From positions 417,498 to 481,497 of the forward strand of contig CM035304.1 in the NCBI GenBank assembly GCA_002900995.3: 64,000 bases of DNA, read 5' to 3'. The stretch is from Ganoderma boninense. Its lineage: Eukaryota > Basidiomycota > Agaricomycetes > Polyporales > Polyporaceae. Position numbers and translations under genes: made by a program. Below, in pieces: positions 12,637-23,613 of this stretch; within the stretch, counting starts at the first letter, position 1, and the number at the start of each line of letters is the position of its first letter. A model generated the notes under the pieces. That model ran no database searches, had not been told where the DNA came from, and saw nothing but the letters and a program-made list of their open reading frames with translations.

Positions 12637-13403
12637 TTATATGGCCTGAGGCCATCTGCGATGCTCCCCAGGGAAGCTCAGGGTCGCCCCAGGCAATGGC
12701 ACTTTTGCTGATGAATGAGCTCTCCAATCGTAGATGACGGTGTCCACCCAATATCGCACCTCGAGCTCCCCGGGCCGCCTGTGCTCTGCATCGTTCTCGT
12801 CGTTTTGGGCTTGGAGAGTTTGCAGCCAGTGTTCGGCGACGGCGCCCAGTACATGAAGTGTGTCGGCTCGAGCGTAGATGCGAGAAATTCCACGCCTGAT
12901 TGTGAGTTCTTGAGACAATCCCAGGTGGGCACCAGATACAGCTCCTGGAGCTGTGCGCACGCGCTCAGGTTTGATCCAACTTCGGCCACGAAGAAGTGTT
13001 AGACAAACCGGTATGGGACAGGGTCAAAAGTCGAATGCGAACCGTGGTCAGGAACAAGCGGCTCATTGGCAGTACTATTGATCAGAGGGATGCTTATATG
13101 AATCCGACGTCGTTCTCGGGTGCCATGTCTCCGTATCTACGATATGCTGCACATACTGTCCAATCAGAGAGATCTCGTGAACGAAAATGCCCAGGTCGTG
13201 CTTTGCTCGGAGGCTGCAGTGAACTTGTAGAGAGAGGGGACATCGGGGAGGTGGACGAAGTAGAAGAGCCTGATTTGGGCGCGGATGCTCCAGTCGCGGC
13301 ATACGAGGGCGCAGCTGCGGAGGGCGGCGAAGTTTTCCAGTTCCTGGGCCACGTCTCCAGAGTACAGCATGCTGATGATGTACTCGCAGACCTCTATGGG
13401 CAC
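12637..13403 (-). pseudogene. F-box protein relic, minus strand
   Basis: Read on the minus strand, 13403-13164 encodes PIEVCEYIISMLYSGDV then ALRSCALVCRDWSIRAQIRLFYFVHL, a clear type 2 F-box N-terminus. Further on, 13302-13075 contains DLGIFVHEISLIGQY, and 12960-12637 contains EHWLQTLQ and VRYWVDTVIYDWRA, matching the C-terminal part of the type 2 genes (for example AEAWLQTLQ and IEVQIHEWEA at 57 kb). Frames are shifted, a stop precedes the F-box and the middle of the gene is missing, so this is a decayed gene. It lies head-to-head with the type 1 F-box gene at 14207. Confidence 0.6.
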
Positions 13404-14206
13404 CTGGGGGGATTTGGGCTCACTGACCTAAATGGAGAGGGAGCCATCCACCCCCCGGGAGGAGTCCCAGTGTGCATGATGCAAGTAGAGGAGCGTTGTC
13501 GAAACCTCGTTGATAATGACGCCTTCCATAGCCCGATACATGATGCGAAGTTTATTCTGGCAGCTGCAGGATCTGTTAAGAACTATGCTGAGCCATCCTA
13601 GCATGGAAATCAGGGATTGCGGGCGTAATTGTGTCACCGGAGAATAATCAACCCTCACCGTATTGGCATCTTAGCTTACGTGGACTGGGAGGGCGACCAC
13701 ACAGGCTTCTAGTACGGAACGTCGGGGCCAGTACTACGTTGGATTTAAGAGCACGAAAGTCAGGAAATAATCATGGGTATGTGAGTTCTTTGTGTTCGCC
13801 GCATTAACGACGCAAATCATAAGGTGCTGTTATGCAGGGACCGTCACGCGTCAGCCGTCAAAATAGCCGAATGAGGGTAGCGAGACACGGTCACATGTAC
13901 GCGTTGACCAGTCATATCAGCGTACTTATCAACCATCCATTGCGCCCGAAATCTATCCAAGAGAGCTTCAATACTTACCGCACACGCAAAGCACGGAAAT
14001 ATGCGTGGGGGAACAGATGGATGCGGAGGAAGAGAGACCGTGGCGTCAGAAGGCTCGGGACGCACGCACATAAGGTTTGGCAGAACATCCGGGGAACCCT
14101 GTTATGTAAGCCAGCCCTATGTCGACACACACTGCTGCTCGCCCATCGTATCTCCTCCTCCAGCCCCATCGTCCATCCTCGACACAAACACTCACAGCCT
14201 CCCAAC
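13404..14206. other. Intergenic and upstream region of F-box gene
   Basis: Holds the left boundary of the segmental duplication (about 13835) and, at 14070-14200, the upstream block shared with the genes at 9352 and 30650 (GAACCCTGTTATGTAAGC, TATGTCG). No gene seen in the rest. Confidence 0.5.
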
Positions 14207-16319
14207 ATGGCTGAAGACACCCTCGTCGCGCGATCCCTGCCCCCGCTCCCGATCGAGGTCTGGCAGCTCGTCATGGACTCTGTCTGGGACGCCACGACCT
14301 ACAGCACCTTCTACGCCAACCAGGACGACTACCGCTCCTGGGCCCTCGTGGACAGCGCCTGGCGCACCTGCGCACACGCCGTCCTCTTCCGCACCGTTGA
14401 GCTCCCCGACCCCGTGCATCTCCGCCGCTTCACCATGCTGCTCGACGCCGCACCGCACCTCGCAGTCTACGTCCGGACTCTCCGAGCGTACAGCCGCGAC
14501 CTCCACACGCGCGACAACGTCCTCGCGCTCATCCCCGTCATCCTCAGCGGGGACATGCTGCCGAACCTCCGCTCGCTGCTCGTTACGCGTGTCACCGAGC
14601 AGGATACATGGCACCCGCACGCCGCCCGCCCGCCCAGCGACAAGGAGCTCGCGTACATGCCCCTGCCCCTCGACCCTCCCCATAACGCAAGCGATGGTGG
14701 TGCTGACAGATGCGGGAATGGGGGGAGGGGAATGGGGCTTCCGGCAGGGGCTCGAGGCGCACTTCGCGGGGGTCTCGGAGCTGTACCTGTCGTACGTGAC
14801 CTTCGAGACGTTCGGCGCGCTCGCGCAGACTCTGCACGCGCTGCGGAACCTGCGCCTGCTGTCGTGCCTCGAGGTGCGGTGGCGCGCGCTCGGGACCATG
14901 CCCGCGTGTCTCGCATGGAAATGTGAAGGCGAAGGCAGGGGACAGGGTCAGGGGCAGGGGCAGGGAGGGTTTTTGCCGAAGCTCGAGGACTTGACGGTGC
15001 GTCTCTTCTTCTTCTTCTCTCCCGAGGATGAGCCCCACGGGGACGCACGCCCCGGAGTGGCTGGTCGCGCGCCGTACACTGACCAAGTCAATATGCACAC
15101 AAATGTTCCAGATAGCATACATGGACCTGCATGGGGTGGAACGGCTCCTCGCGGCGCTCGGTCGACATTCCGCCGCGCTCAAGGGACTCTACATCGACTG
15201 CCCGCACTATTGCCCTGTGGCACTTTGGGACCCGCGTAAGCCCGCTCCCGCCGTTCTGTCCACCATGCCATCCAGGAGTGAGCTCACCCGGTCTTATGCC
15301 GTACTAATCCCTCCCGATAACCCTCTAGCATCCGCGGACCCTGCAACTGGAGCACCGCTCGGGATCGACCTGCGCGCATTCTCGCGGCTGGGCTCGCTCT
15401 GGCTCGCCCTGCCCTACACGCTGTCCGCATGCAAAGAGTTACCCGACATTGTCGCCACGCTTCTCCGGACGTGGAACCCCACGATTCAGAGGGAGAGTGC
15501 GAGCGTGCCGCGGAAGCTCACGCTCACGCCATCGTACGAGTCCGACTTAACCCGTGCGGAGTTTGCGGACGTCCTTCGCGCGCTCGGACCCGTGATTGAG
15601 GATGTTCTGGGAGAGCCTCCCCTGAAAGCAGAAGATGAATGCGAGGAGAAAGTGGAGGTAAGAGACAGCGATGGAGCGTGCAAGGCGTCGGCGGAGGTGG
15701 AGGTGTGTGTCGTCGACAAGGCGGACATGCGCGAGTGGTGGCGCGAGGAGGCGAGGGCGAGCTTCGCGAGGCTGGGCGCGAGGGGGAGGCTTGACGTCAC
15801 GTTCGAGAAGGGTAAGCCGGGTATGGTCTGATTTCCCTGGTGGACCCTGAAGGAGCTAACTCTCGGTGATACGTGTAATTAACAGGGTTTTGGCCCGAAG
15901 CGCAGTGGCTAGACGATTCGTATGAGCAGGAGGCAGAGGAGGCATTATTAGCTGCACAACAGGTGAGCGGTGGTGGGATCCCACATGGGGAGCGTGTTGG
16001 GGTTGCGTCTGGAAACGGTGCATCCGGGGGTGGCGGCCACGCGTCGGATGGCGTCACACGACGGAGGAGAAGGTCGCTGCGGTTTACAAGCCTTCGAAAA
16101 CCTAAATGGAAGGTGAGCGCAAATCAATTGGCACTGACCGTGTTCTATGTTGATAGTGACTGTATTGCGGACCTCTCCGCTTCAGAAGGCATTTCATGCG
16201 GTACGACGAAGCCTCTCGAAGCTCAAGCCCTCACGCTTATCATGGAGAAAGGGGAAGAACAAGGACTACCCCGAGGTGCCACTTGGCGGCACATAGATCT
16301 AGCATTGTCACGATACTGA
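14207..16319 (+). pseudogene. F-box domain protein, type 1, single frameshift
   Basis: Paralogue of the gene at 9352 with the same four-exon plan: 14207-14996, 15112-15235, 15329-15811 and 15886-16319. It begins MAEDTLVARSLPPLPIEVW and contains the F-box region SWALVDSAWRTCAHAVLFRTVEL. Exon 1 is 790 nt where a multiple of three is needed. The frame shifts inside a G-rich run at about 14714-14735, between LPLDPPHNASDGG and the conserved GLEAHFAGVSELYLS. Downstream exons are open, including a basic stretch RRRRRSLRF near the C-terminus and the end HIDLALSRY. Either one inserted base disables the gene or the run was miscalled. The VDSAW variant replaces the usual VCRAW. Confidence 0.65.
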
Positions 16320-16770
16320 ATCTGCCAAGGAGGACAGTGGTACATGTTTGAGCTCCAGATAATAACACTCACTTCAGGATATCGTGTATACGAGTCCACA
16401 TACAGGTCCTACTATAGGGATATTAGTCTCTGCATTGCGTTCTCTTGTTGGACAATTCATGGCATACCACGGACAATTAAGTCTTTATCGATGTTGGCGG
16501 GGCATTGTCTGTTTTTTTTTCACTGCTGCTCCGTTGAAAACATTACGACGTGTTTCTGCTAATGTCGCGGTCCCCGCCTATGGACAGCTCGATGATCATG
16601 TGTCCGTAACGCCAAGACTTGCTTTCCACGCACGGGCCTTCGCCTTTCATTAAGTCCTTGAGCGAACCTCTGGGACATAAAACAGCACGCATACGAAAGT
16701 CACGAACGTCTATGGGCTTCATCAGCATCCCTCATCTCACTAACCGGCAACTCCAATGGCATAAACTCCT
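16320..16770. other. 3' flank of F-box gene, no gene
   Basis: Nearly identical to 32721-33150 apart from single-base changes, including a T-run of nine here and eight in copy 2. No coding sequence is supported. Confidence 0.5.
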
Positions 16771-16775
16771 CTGAC

Positions 16776-17044
16776 ATGCATGCACGAAATATCGATATCA
16801 ATAGGGAATTGCGGCATAGGGTATGCAGGTCCTCCTACTCGACCTCAGGCTATCCCCATCGAGGTCTGAGAAAACATCATCGACATACTCTACTCGTATC
16901 TTACTCGCGACACATTCCAAGATATCGATATCGGCGCCCTCCACAACTGTGCGCTCGTCTGCCGAGATATGGCGCGTCCCTTCCCAAAGGATGCTCTTCT
17001 ACAAGATCCAGCTCGTCTTCCTCATGAGCTGTAGACTACATTGA
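16776..17044 (+). pseudogene. F-box N-terminal fragment, copy 1
   Basis: Homologous to 33156-33449. It encodes AIPIEV, then an in-frame TGA where copy 2 has TGC (Cys), followed by ENIIDILYSY and a frame-shifted remainder of the ALVC..WRV.SQRMLFYKIQL pattern typical of type 2 F-box genes. Coding similarity stops after about 90 codons and no later exons follow. This is a truncated, disabled fragment. Confidence 0.55.
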
Positions 17045-17150
17045 TAAACGACGGATATACGACAGTGAGAGGATCGCTGCAGGGGACGCTGGGAGTCCGC
17101 ACGGCTTAAGAGAGACACAGGGATAAACGTTGTGCGTGGAACCGCGCACC

Positions 17151-17629
17151 TCAAGCTTCGACCGCTTCTCCGCCCGCGTCAAGCAATCCGTGAGGTCCTG
17201 TCCACCAGTCCTGCATGCCCTCCGTCGCATGATTCAGCAACGAGCCGGATGACATCGAGATATCGTTCTGTGTCCGTTCGGAGTCCGTTCGTACTTCGTC
17301 CTGCGGCAGTGGCTCTGCGTCATAGCGGACGCGTTCGGCAGTCGCGCCGGTCTCTGCAAGGATTTGGGTAGACTCTTCATGGGTAACGTCACCGTGGGAC
17401 GCGGAGGACGGTTCGATGAGCTGGCTGACGTTGGCAAGATAGTCGCCTGAAAGCAGCGAGGTGCGCGGCGAACGTATAAAACATATAAATGTCTGCGAGT
17501 TCTACCGTGCGAGAGAGGATTGTCCCGGGGAAGCAGCTGGGACCCAACCGTGGCAGACGCAACGGCGAAGTCGAGGTGGAAGCGGACGCTTGAGAACTCG
17601 TGAACGGCCTCAACAACGGATTCGCAGAC
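17151..17629 (-). CDS. Hypothetical acidic protein, C-terminal exons (copy 1)
   Basis: Two minus-strand exons are clear: one from at most 17629 to 17506, and one from 17446 to 17151. They are joined by a 59-nt intron (donor GTAGAA, acceptor TTTCAG). They read SVVEAVHEFSSVRFHLDFAV, then NPLSHGDYLANVSQLIEPSS, and end in an acidic tail with GLLDAGGEAVEA. The frame is open in both segmental copies with few changes, which supports coding. No domain is recognised. The N-terminus is unclear: an in-frame TAA lies at 17632-17630, so another exon must precede it. Function unknown. Confidence 0.4.
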
Positions 17630-17632
17630 TTA

Positions 17633-19037
17633 CACTGATATTACTGGGGTCAGAAAAGTGGCTGCAGCGTTGTCAACCGTGGTAATAGCATGAGAGGGGA
17701 ACCGGACTCGGAATTCGATTGCTCCATACTACAGAAAAGTAGATCGCTGCCATAGGTGGCACTGAAATATTAGTGATGCTATCAAAGTACTGTGCATACC
17801 GTCAATTCTTTTCATGGCGGAGTTCCATGTAAATTGCTATCTTGCAGTCATGGAAGACTACGAGTCGCGGCCAAACGAGTCAGACTCTGTCAGACTGTGG
17901 ATCGTGGGCGCTTCTCCAACCCCGTATCGGGTAGACCCGCAATGTGGCCTTTCCGAATGTCCCCGATCGCATTGCTGGCCGAGGGCCCAACGTCCGCGTC
18001 AACCCCGCCGTGCTTGTCTTGGACCTCGGTTATGACATTCGAACTGGTGCGTCCTGATTTTTACTTTCCTCGTACCTTTATTCCCTCCCAAGATCGTGGT
18101 GTGCGTAAGTGTTTCGGATTTGAAGCCATGATCGATCTAAAAGTTGGGTGTGCTGAGTCTCTCTTGATCTCGTGGTCTCGTATCTGAATCCATCGCTTTT
18201 GGGATCCCCTCTGAATCCCTCTCCAACTTGAACTCGCATATACTTGAACACGCCGATCTCTCCGACCCCATGACCGTTTTTGACCTTTTCAGGAAGGTCT
18301 CCCGGAGCATCCGGCTCTCTCAACCCGTGACACTCGTCCCCTTCCCGAAGCTGCTACCTGATTCTCACAATGGGTGAGTACGCCAGTCATCGTCCTCCTG
18401 CGTACTCGCGTATATCCTGAAGTATGCTGACAGAGCTTGTGGAGTTTAGTCAGCCTATGTCGCGTTTGGCGGGACACCGAAGGTCCCGCCCGACTGCCTT
18501 TTCCTAGGTCGAGGGTCCCACGACATTGAAGGTACGGTAGCGAATTCTGAGAAGCACTGGTCGCGCGAGCAAGCGTTGTGACCTCCTTATTGACTTGTTT
18601 TGCCGCATGAAGTCACCATCTAGCGTGATAAAGAGGCCCATGTATATGCCGGTCATCTGTCATACGTCAGAGTGTAAGCTTTATAGGCTTCTCCGCGATC
18701 ATCGCGCCAGTTCGAGTACTTGAAAGGTGTTTATTCAGGGATAAGCAGCGCAGGTTTACTAACGCTCCTTAGACGTGTAACAGTATACAGGATGCGATGC
18801 GCTTTTTGGCGAACATACATTATTTGGTCTCGAGGACGACCTGCAGAAGTTAAACTTATAGCCGCCACCGCAAGCGCCGGAGAATCGCGATGGTCCGTTA
18901 TCTGCCCTTCCACGAGCGACCGACCGATGTCGACGTCCTCCATCCTACTTAAGACGCTCCGGAACCCTCTTCCTCGACGTCATCTGCCCTCTTTCCCTCC
19001 CACCTCCCTCCGGCGGCTCACCCGTAACAAGCATAGA
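17633..19037. other. Intergenic, upstream of flavin-reductase gene (copy 1)
   Basis: Almost identical to 34090-35494. A plus-strand stretch at 18189-18377 reads HADLSDPMTVFDLFRKVSRS and ends at a GTGAGT donor, but copy 2 has one extra T in the T-run and shifts the frame, so I do not call a gene. The last roughly 300 bases hold the promoter of the next gene; no TATA box is obvious. Confidence 0.4.
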
Positions 19038-20198
19038 ATGGCTGATACAACGCTACCGGCGTTCAGTCGCGAGACGCTCGCCAAGTACACAGAGAGCCCG
19101 AACCCGACCTTCAGCTACGGACAGAAGGTCGATGCGACTGAAGACGGAAAGAAGTGGCTCGAGGGCGAGAAGGCCGGATGGACTGTTGTCGATCCGTCCA
19201 AGGAAGATGCAAAGTGAGCAGATTTGTCCTTATCTTACCTGTGCTAGTGTTGTCCATACATACGCTAACCTGTCCGATTTTTCATCGCAACAGGAGGATT
19301 GTGAGATCGCCTGGTTTTCTGCGCGCATATAGCCACATGCAGGACTAACAGATGCTGTCCTCGTAGTATACGATCATGATCAGCGGGATCGTCCCTCGCC
19401 CTGTCGCGTTTGTCTCCTCGGTCTCAGAAAGCGGCGTCGAGAACCTCGCTCCGTTCAGGTAAACATTCTCACGCAGTTCCGAGGCGTACAGCTCGGAAGG
19501 TCGCGCTGACGGTGCTTCCCTTCGCCACAGCTGGTTCAACCAGGTCTCGCACACGCCAGCACTCATCTCCATCTCCATCTCACAGCTGCCCGACGGCGGC
19601 CTCAAGGACACGGCGGACAACATCAAGAAGACGAAGCAGTTCACGGTCAACATTATCAGCGAGCCGTTCATCGAGAACGCGAACGTCACGTCCGTCGACT
19701 CCCCATCGGAGGTCAGCGAGTGGGGCGTCTCCGGCCTGACGAAGGCCCCCAGCGTAAGCAAACCCTAGTAGTAGTGCCGTTCAATTTTGATGTGCTCACT
19801 TGGAAGGGATGCTCTCTGTACAGATCCATGTCAAGGCACCGCGGGTCAAGGAGAGCGCGTTCAGCATGGAATGCGAGGTCCGTCTGGATTCTTTGAACCG
19901 CATATATGGACACACATACTAAGACCGACGCGTCGCGCAGCTCTTCCAAGCGGTGGACATCATCCACCCGGAGACCGGCGTGCAGACGGCGACGCTGATC
20001 ATCGGCCTCGTCAAGTACTTCCACCTCCGCAACGACGTGCTGAACGAGCGCGGCCTGTTCGACTTCACCAAGCTCAGGCCGATCGGGCGCATCGGCGACA
20101 TCTCGTACACGCGCGTCGGCGACGGGTTCCGCCTCCCGCGCCCGGCCTGGGCGGCAGAGGGCGCGAAGATCGAGGAGCAACTCAAGTCCGCGCTATGA
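19038..20198 (+). CDS. Flavin-reductase-like FMN-binding split-barrel protein (copy 1)
   Basis: Six exons: 19038-19213, 19294-19300 (a 7-nt microexon), 19367-19458, 19531-19753, 19824-19877 and 19941-20198, giving 269 residues with every intron GT-AG and in phase. The core reads YTIMISGIVPRPVAFVSSVS, then SWFNQVSHTPALISISIS, and later VTSVDSPSEVSEWGVSGL. This is the pattern of the flavin-reductase-like / DIM6-NTAB flavoprotein family, which binds FMN in a split beta-barrel. PRP(V/I)AFVS is the hallmark segment. Known relatives are oxidoreductases or reductases; the substrate cannot be told here. The start ATG gives MADTTLPAFSRETL. The microexon is chosen because it is the only arrangement that joins exon 1 to YTIMISG in frame. 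It is the intact copy of the pair. Confidence 0.8.
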
Positions 20199-21887
20199 GA
20201 GACTTGGCGCGTGACGTGTGCTTACACCTGAGGTGGCGGTATATTGGATACTTGTACAGTATAGATGCGAACGCGAACGCGAACGTTGAGCTTCGGCGCG
20301 CGAACATAGACTATCATGCACTCTCCGGGCGCGCGCGACGACGATTTCTGCGCACGCGGCCAGCGCCCTCTTCAACAGTGCGTCATCGTCCTCAGCGTCC
20401 TCTGATCTCCAGCCATAACGAGCGCGGCGCGTCTACGCGACTTTCAGCCTTCGTTCGCCCTTCGCGAATTCGATCTGCCCCCCCCCCCCTCAATTGCAGC
20501 ACACGGCGGAGAACACGTCGACATCGTCCTCGGGCCCTGGAACCTGTCGATCCTCGATCCCGGCCGGATGGGATCGGATCCTGACGCAGCTGCATCTGGC
20601 GCGAGTACGATGTTAACGCCACGATACTCAGGCGTTGCAGGCACAAGCGGTGGTCGTTGCTGCAAGGCTCGATTGGGGTGCCGAGGCGGGAGACGACGTG
20701 CTCGACGAGCGTGACTTGACCCGGGTGGCTTGTTTTCATGCCACTGCCAGGGAACCCGTGTTCGCCCTCCCTCCCTTGAATGCGCTTGGGGGACCCAGGT
20801 CGAAGCTCGAAAGGTCGTGCGGACGCGCAGCTCGTGAGGGGTCTAGTCAGTCTCGGAGCGGATCCTGGAGGGGCTCTAAGATTACCTAGAGGCGACACGA
20901 GCTCGCTCAATGGGCCAGAGGGGAACAAGGCATCGGGACAGACGGAGGAGCACGGGCGCGGCGCGCTGACCGGATGGGCACCGTTCCCGTGTGCGCGGAG
21001 TCCTGTGCACGAATGTATGGACGGACTGTAAGCGCAGCGGCTGAGACTCGGGGGGATATCACAATCAGGAGGACGGCGCCGGGGTCAGAAGGCAACAACG
21101 CCATCAAACCAGTCGCATTTGCGCGTACAGAGAACCTCGACTGTACTGGTTGAGATCCTTCGCATATGCGCGTGCTGACAACTGCGCCTGAAAGATCGGC
21201 AAAGCTCTCGAATACGACGAGTCGTCGTCCAAGAGGTTCTGGAAGGCAAAAACACACCTTCCAGGACTCCATTAACTTCGTCTGCAACGTTCTGAATCGG
21301 AGTGGAGATGCAGTGTCAGCGATGGCCTTCCCATTTTCATGCCTGAGGCAGCGAGCTCCTATGTGGCATGGGTGTGCGGCCCTCGGCGCGTTTACATTCA
21401 ATCGCGATATCGATGCGGAGGCCCACGGAGGCGGTACTGGTGCGATAGAGAAGCAGGTGTGGTGATGGGAGAGAGGCAGTTCCGCGAGGGGGTGTGTGGT
21501 CGGAGGCTGCGCGCGTGCGAATGCAGTGGGTGGCCTTGTCACAGCATCCGGCAAGCCTTTCGCCTTGAATATGGGATAGAAGGACCTTCAGTCCTACTCG
21601 TCTATCGCTGACGGCATACTTGGATGATTACTGTTACGCTTTGCACGGGCCTTCGTATTTCACTTCGTGCCCAGCGTGGGATTCCGAGGGACATCATGGC
21701 TGTGGAGCTTGGCACCGACTGGTAGAAAATGTGTAGCAAGGGCGATGTTCTTCCAACGCCCCGGGTATGTGGGTAGAACTGTTCTATGTACAGTAGTATT
21801 GCAATCCGAATAAGGTTTCGTTCCGCACAGCCAAAGCTGGCGTTACTTCCGATCGAGAAACGATAACAAGCGCGTCCTAAGTGTGAG
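20199..21887. other. Decayed region between flavin-reductase and F-box gene (copy 1)
   Basis: Contains, at 20308-20316, the empty target site AGACTATCA that corresponds to the transposon insertion in copy 2. A plus-strand segment around 20330-20640 is a frameshifted relative of the open frame at 54194, sharing LHLARV and the GEHVDIVLGP region. A run of at least twelve C lies near 20481. From about 21.1 kb the sequence is the upstream region of the type 2 F-box gene. No intact gene seen. Confidence 0.45.
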
Positions 21888-21890
21888 ATG
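21780..21890 (+). promoter_or_regulatory. Upstream block shared by type 2 F-box genes (copy 1)
   Basis: The segment AAGGTTTCGTTCCGCACAGC followed by GTTACTTCC, GATCGAGA and GATAAC(A/G)AG recurs before the type 2 F-box genes at 44779 and 52365, and more weakly before 55391. The same order is kept. This looks like a conserved promoter or 5' UTR rather than coding sequence. Confidence 0.4.
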
Positions 21891-23613
21891 ATAGCGGCCA
21901 CTCTTGCAATATTTTCTCTCGTCCACCTTGCCTTGAATCAGCCTCTCATTGTCATTCCTGACCTGCATGACGAAACAATCGCTGTTCCCAACGCCAACCT
22001 GAGCACCCAGGGTCGCCGCCCCCCTTCATCCCTACCCGAGATCTGCGAAAACATCATCAATATGCTGTTCTCGTATGACCCTGAAGACACGCTCGAGGAC
22101 ATTGCCACCCTCCACAGCTGCGCTCTCGTCTGCGGAAATTGGCGCGTTCGCTCCCAGAGGATGCTCTTCTACAAGGTGCAGCTTTCAACCACCACATCCT
22201 TCCGTCGCCCTCTCCACGATCCTTGATACGCACGCCATCTCCGCGACTACGTGTACCAGGTTGGACTCGCTGGATACCACCTACACAACACCACGAGCAT
22301 TTTTGCGCTGTTTCCCGCTGTCTTCGCAGGAAAGCTCCCCAACCTCTTTCTGATAGACATAGTGCACTTTTCGGACTCTGAAAAAACACCGTTCCCCAGG
22401 GTATTGGGCACCCAGAAGGACAAGGCTCTCCCTTACATCCCCCTCCATCCTCAATTCTCGGCATTCCTCTCTGCCTTCACAGCTGTGTCCATATTGTACC
22501 TCGAAGGTACCACATTCCGCACCTTCAGCGAGTTCACACGGATGATCCACGGCCTCCCAAACTTGGAGGCCCTCACATGCAAATCCGTCAACTGGATCTC
22601 CCCCGGCAGCTCTCATCCCGGCGCTGAGTTCACGAAGCAGCCTGAATGGGTGGCCGGTAAGGACACTCTTCCCCCGTTTGCGCCAAAGCTTCGAAGGCTA
22701 TCAGTACGTTTTACCAATATCACGATCCCCTTGTAGCCTGGTAATGATTGTTTTGTTTCATTTTCAGCTCTGGGACTTTGCCATGCATGAGGCAAAAAAG
22801 CTGATATGGACGCGTGGACCACATCTGATCTGTTTGAATCTGACAATTCCTCCGTCGATTAAGCATAAGGAGCTAGCAATTAGTATGTATCGCGCCATTC
22901 CCCCGGAACTGAGCCATTAATACAACATTGTTTTCCTGTGGCCAGGCGGGGGAATTGACTTGAACTCATGCACTGCACTCCAAGTATTGACACTTTGTCT
23001 TGCTAAGCAGTTCTCGATGGATGCGCATGGTTGGCTTGTCTCGAAACTGCTTGCCTCGTGGAAACCACAAGATTTGCATGCAATTCTGCGATTTACTGTA
23101 GACTTTCAATGTTCGATAACTCGCCAACGTTTTGCAGAGGTTTTGCGTGGTCTCGGAGCCATCACCGAGGCATGGCTTCAGACACTTCAAGGACCACAAT
23201 GCCCAGATAAAGTCCAGGACCATCAGCGGGTGAAATATCGGATAGAGGTTGGCATATACGAGTGGGAAAATAAGCGAAAATGGTGGCTAGATCATTTGGA
23301 GAGTTGCTTCCCGACGTGGTCGAAGTTGGCCAAGCTGAGGTTGATCATATATCCACGTGAGTGCATGTTTTGCTGTGGTGTTTTTGGCTTGTACTTACAT
23401 TTTCACTCGCAGCGCGGGATGCATATAGTGAATGGGCCAATAACGAGAAACCTCCACAGTCGGACGCTGGTGGTCCATCTCCGAGTCAAGTTGAAGAGGT
23501 AGATTCAAGCTCTGTATCCAAGGTGACGCTGGGTCTGGGCATGTCAGTGATTCATGCCGCTCACACTTTCTTGACAGGATGTTCTTTCTCCTCTGACGAC
23601 GGAGCCGCTGTAG
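21888..23613 (+). pseudogene. F-box domain protein, type 2 (copy 1, frameshifted)
   Basis: Five exons as in the intact copy at 44779: exon 1 to 22703, then 22768-22882, 22946-23356, 23413-23522 and 23578-23613. The original start ATGGACGAAACA has lost a G, so the frame is open only from an upstream ATG at 21888. Near 22205-22232 one C is gained and one G lost. This shifts about 25 nt and creates a stop after FRRPLHDP. The F-box region EICENIINMLFSY and SCALVCGNWRVRSQRMLFYKVQL is present, and the later exons keep their frame. Either pseudogenised or hit by consensus errors; the neighbouring copy of the gene is clean. Confidence 0.65.

Noticed and set aside
13832..14206. N-terminal extension of the F-box gene at 14207
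   Set aside because: The open frame extends upstream, but the paralogue at 9352 starts at the equivalent of 14207 and the upstream part aligns as a non-coding block.
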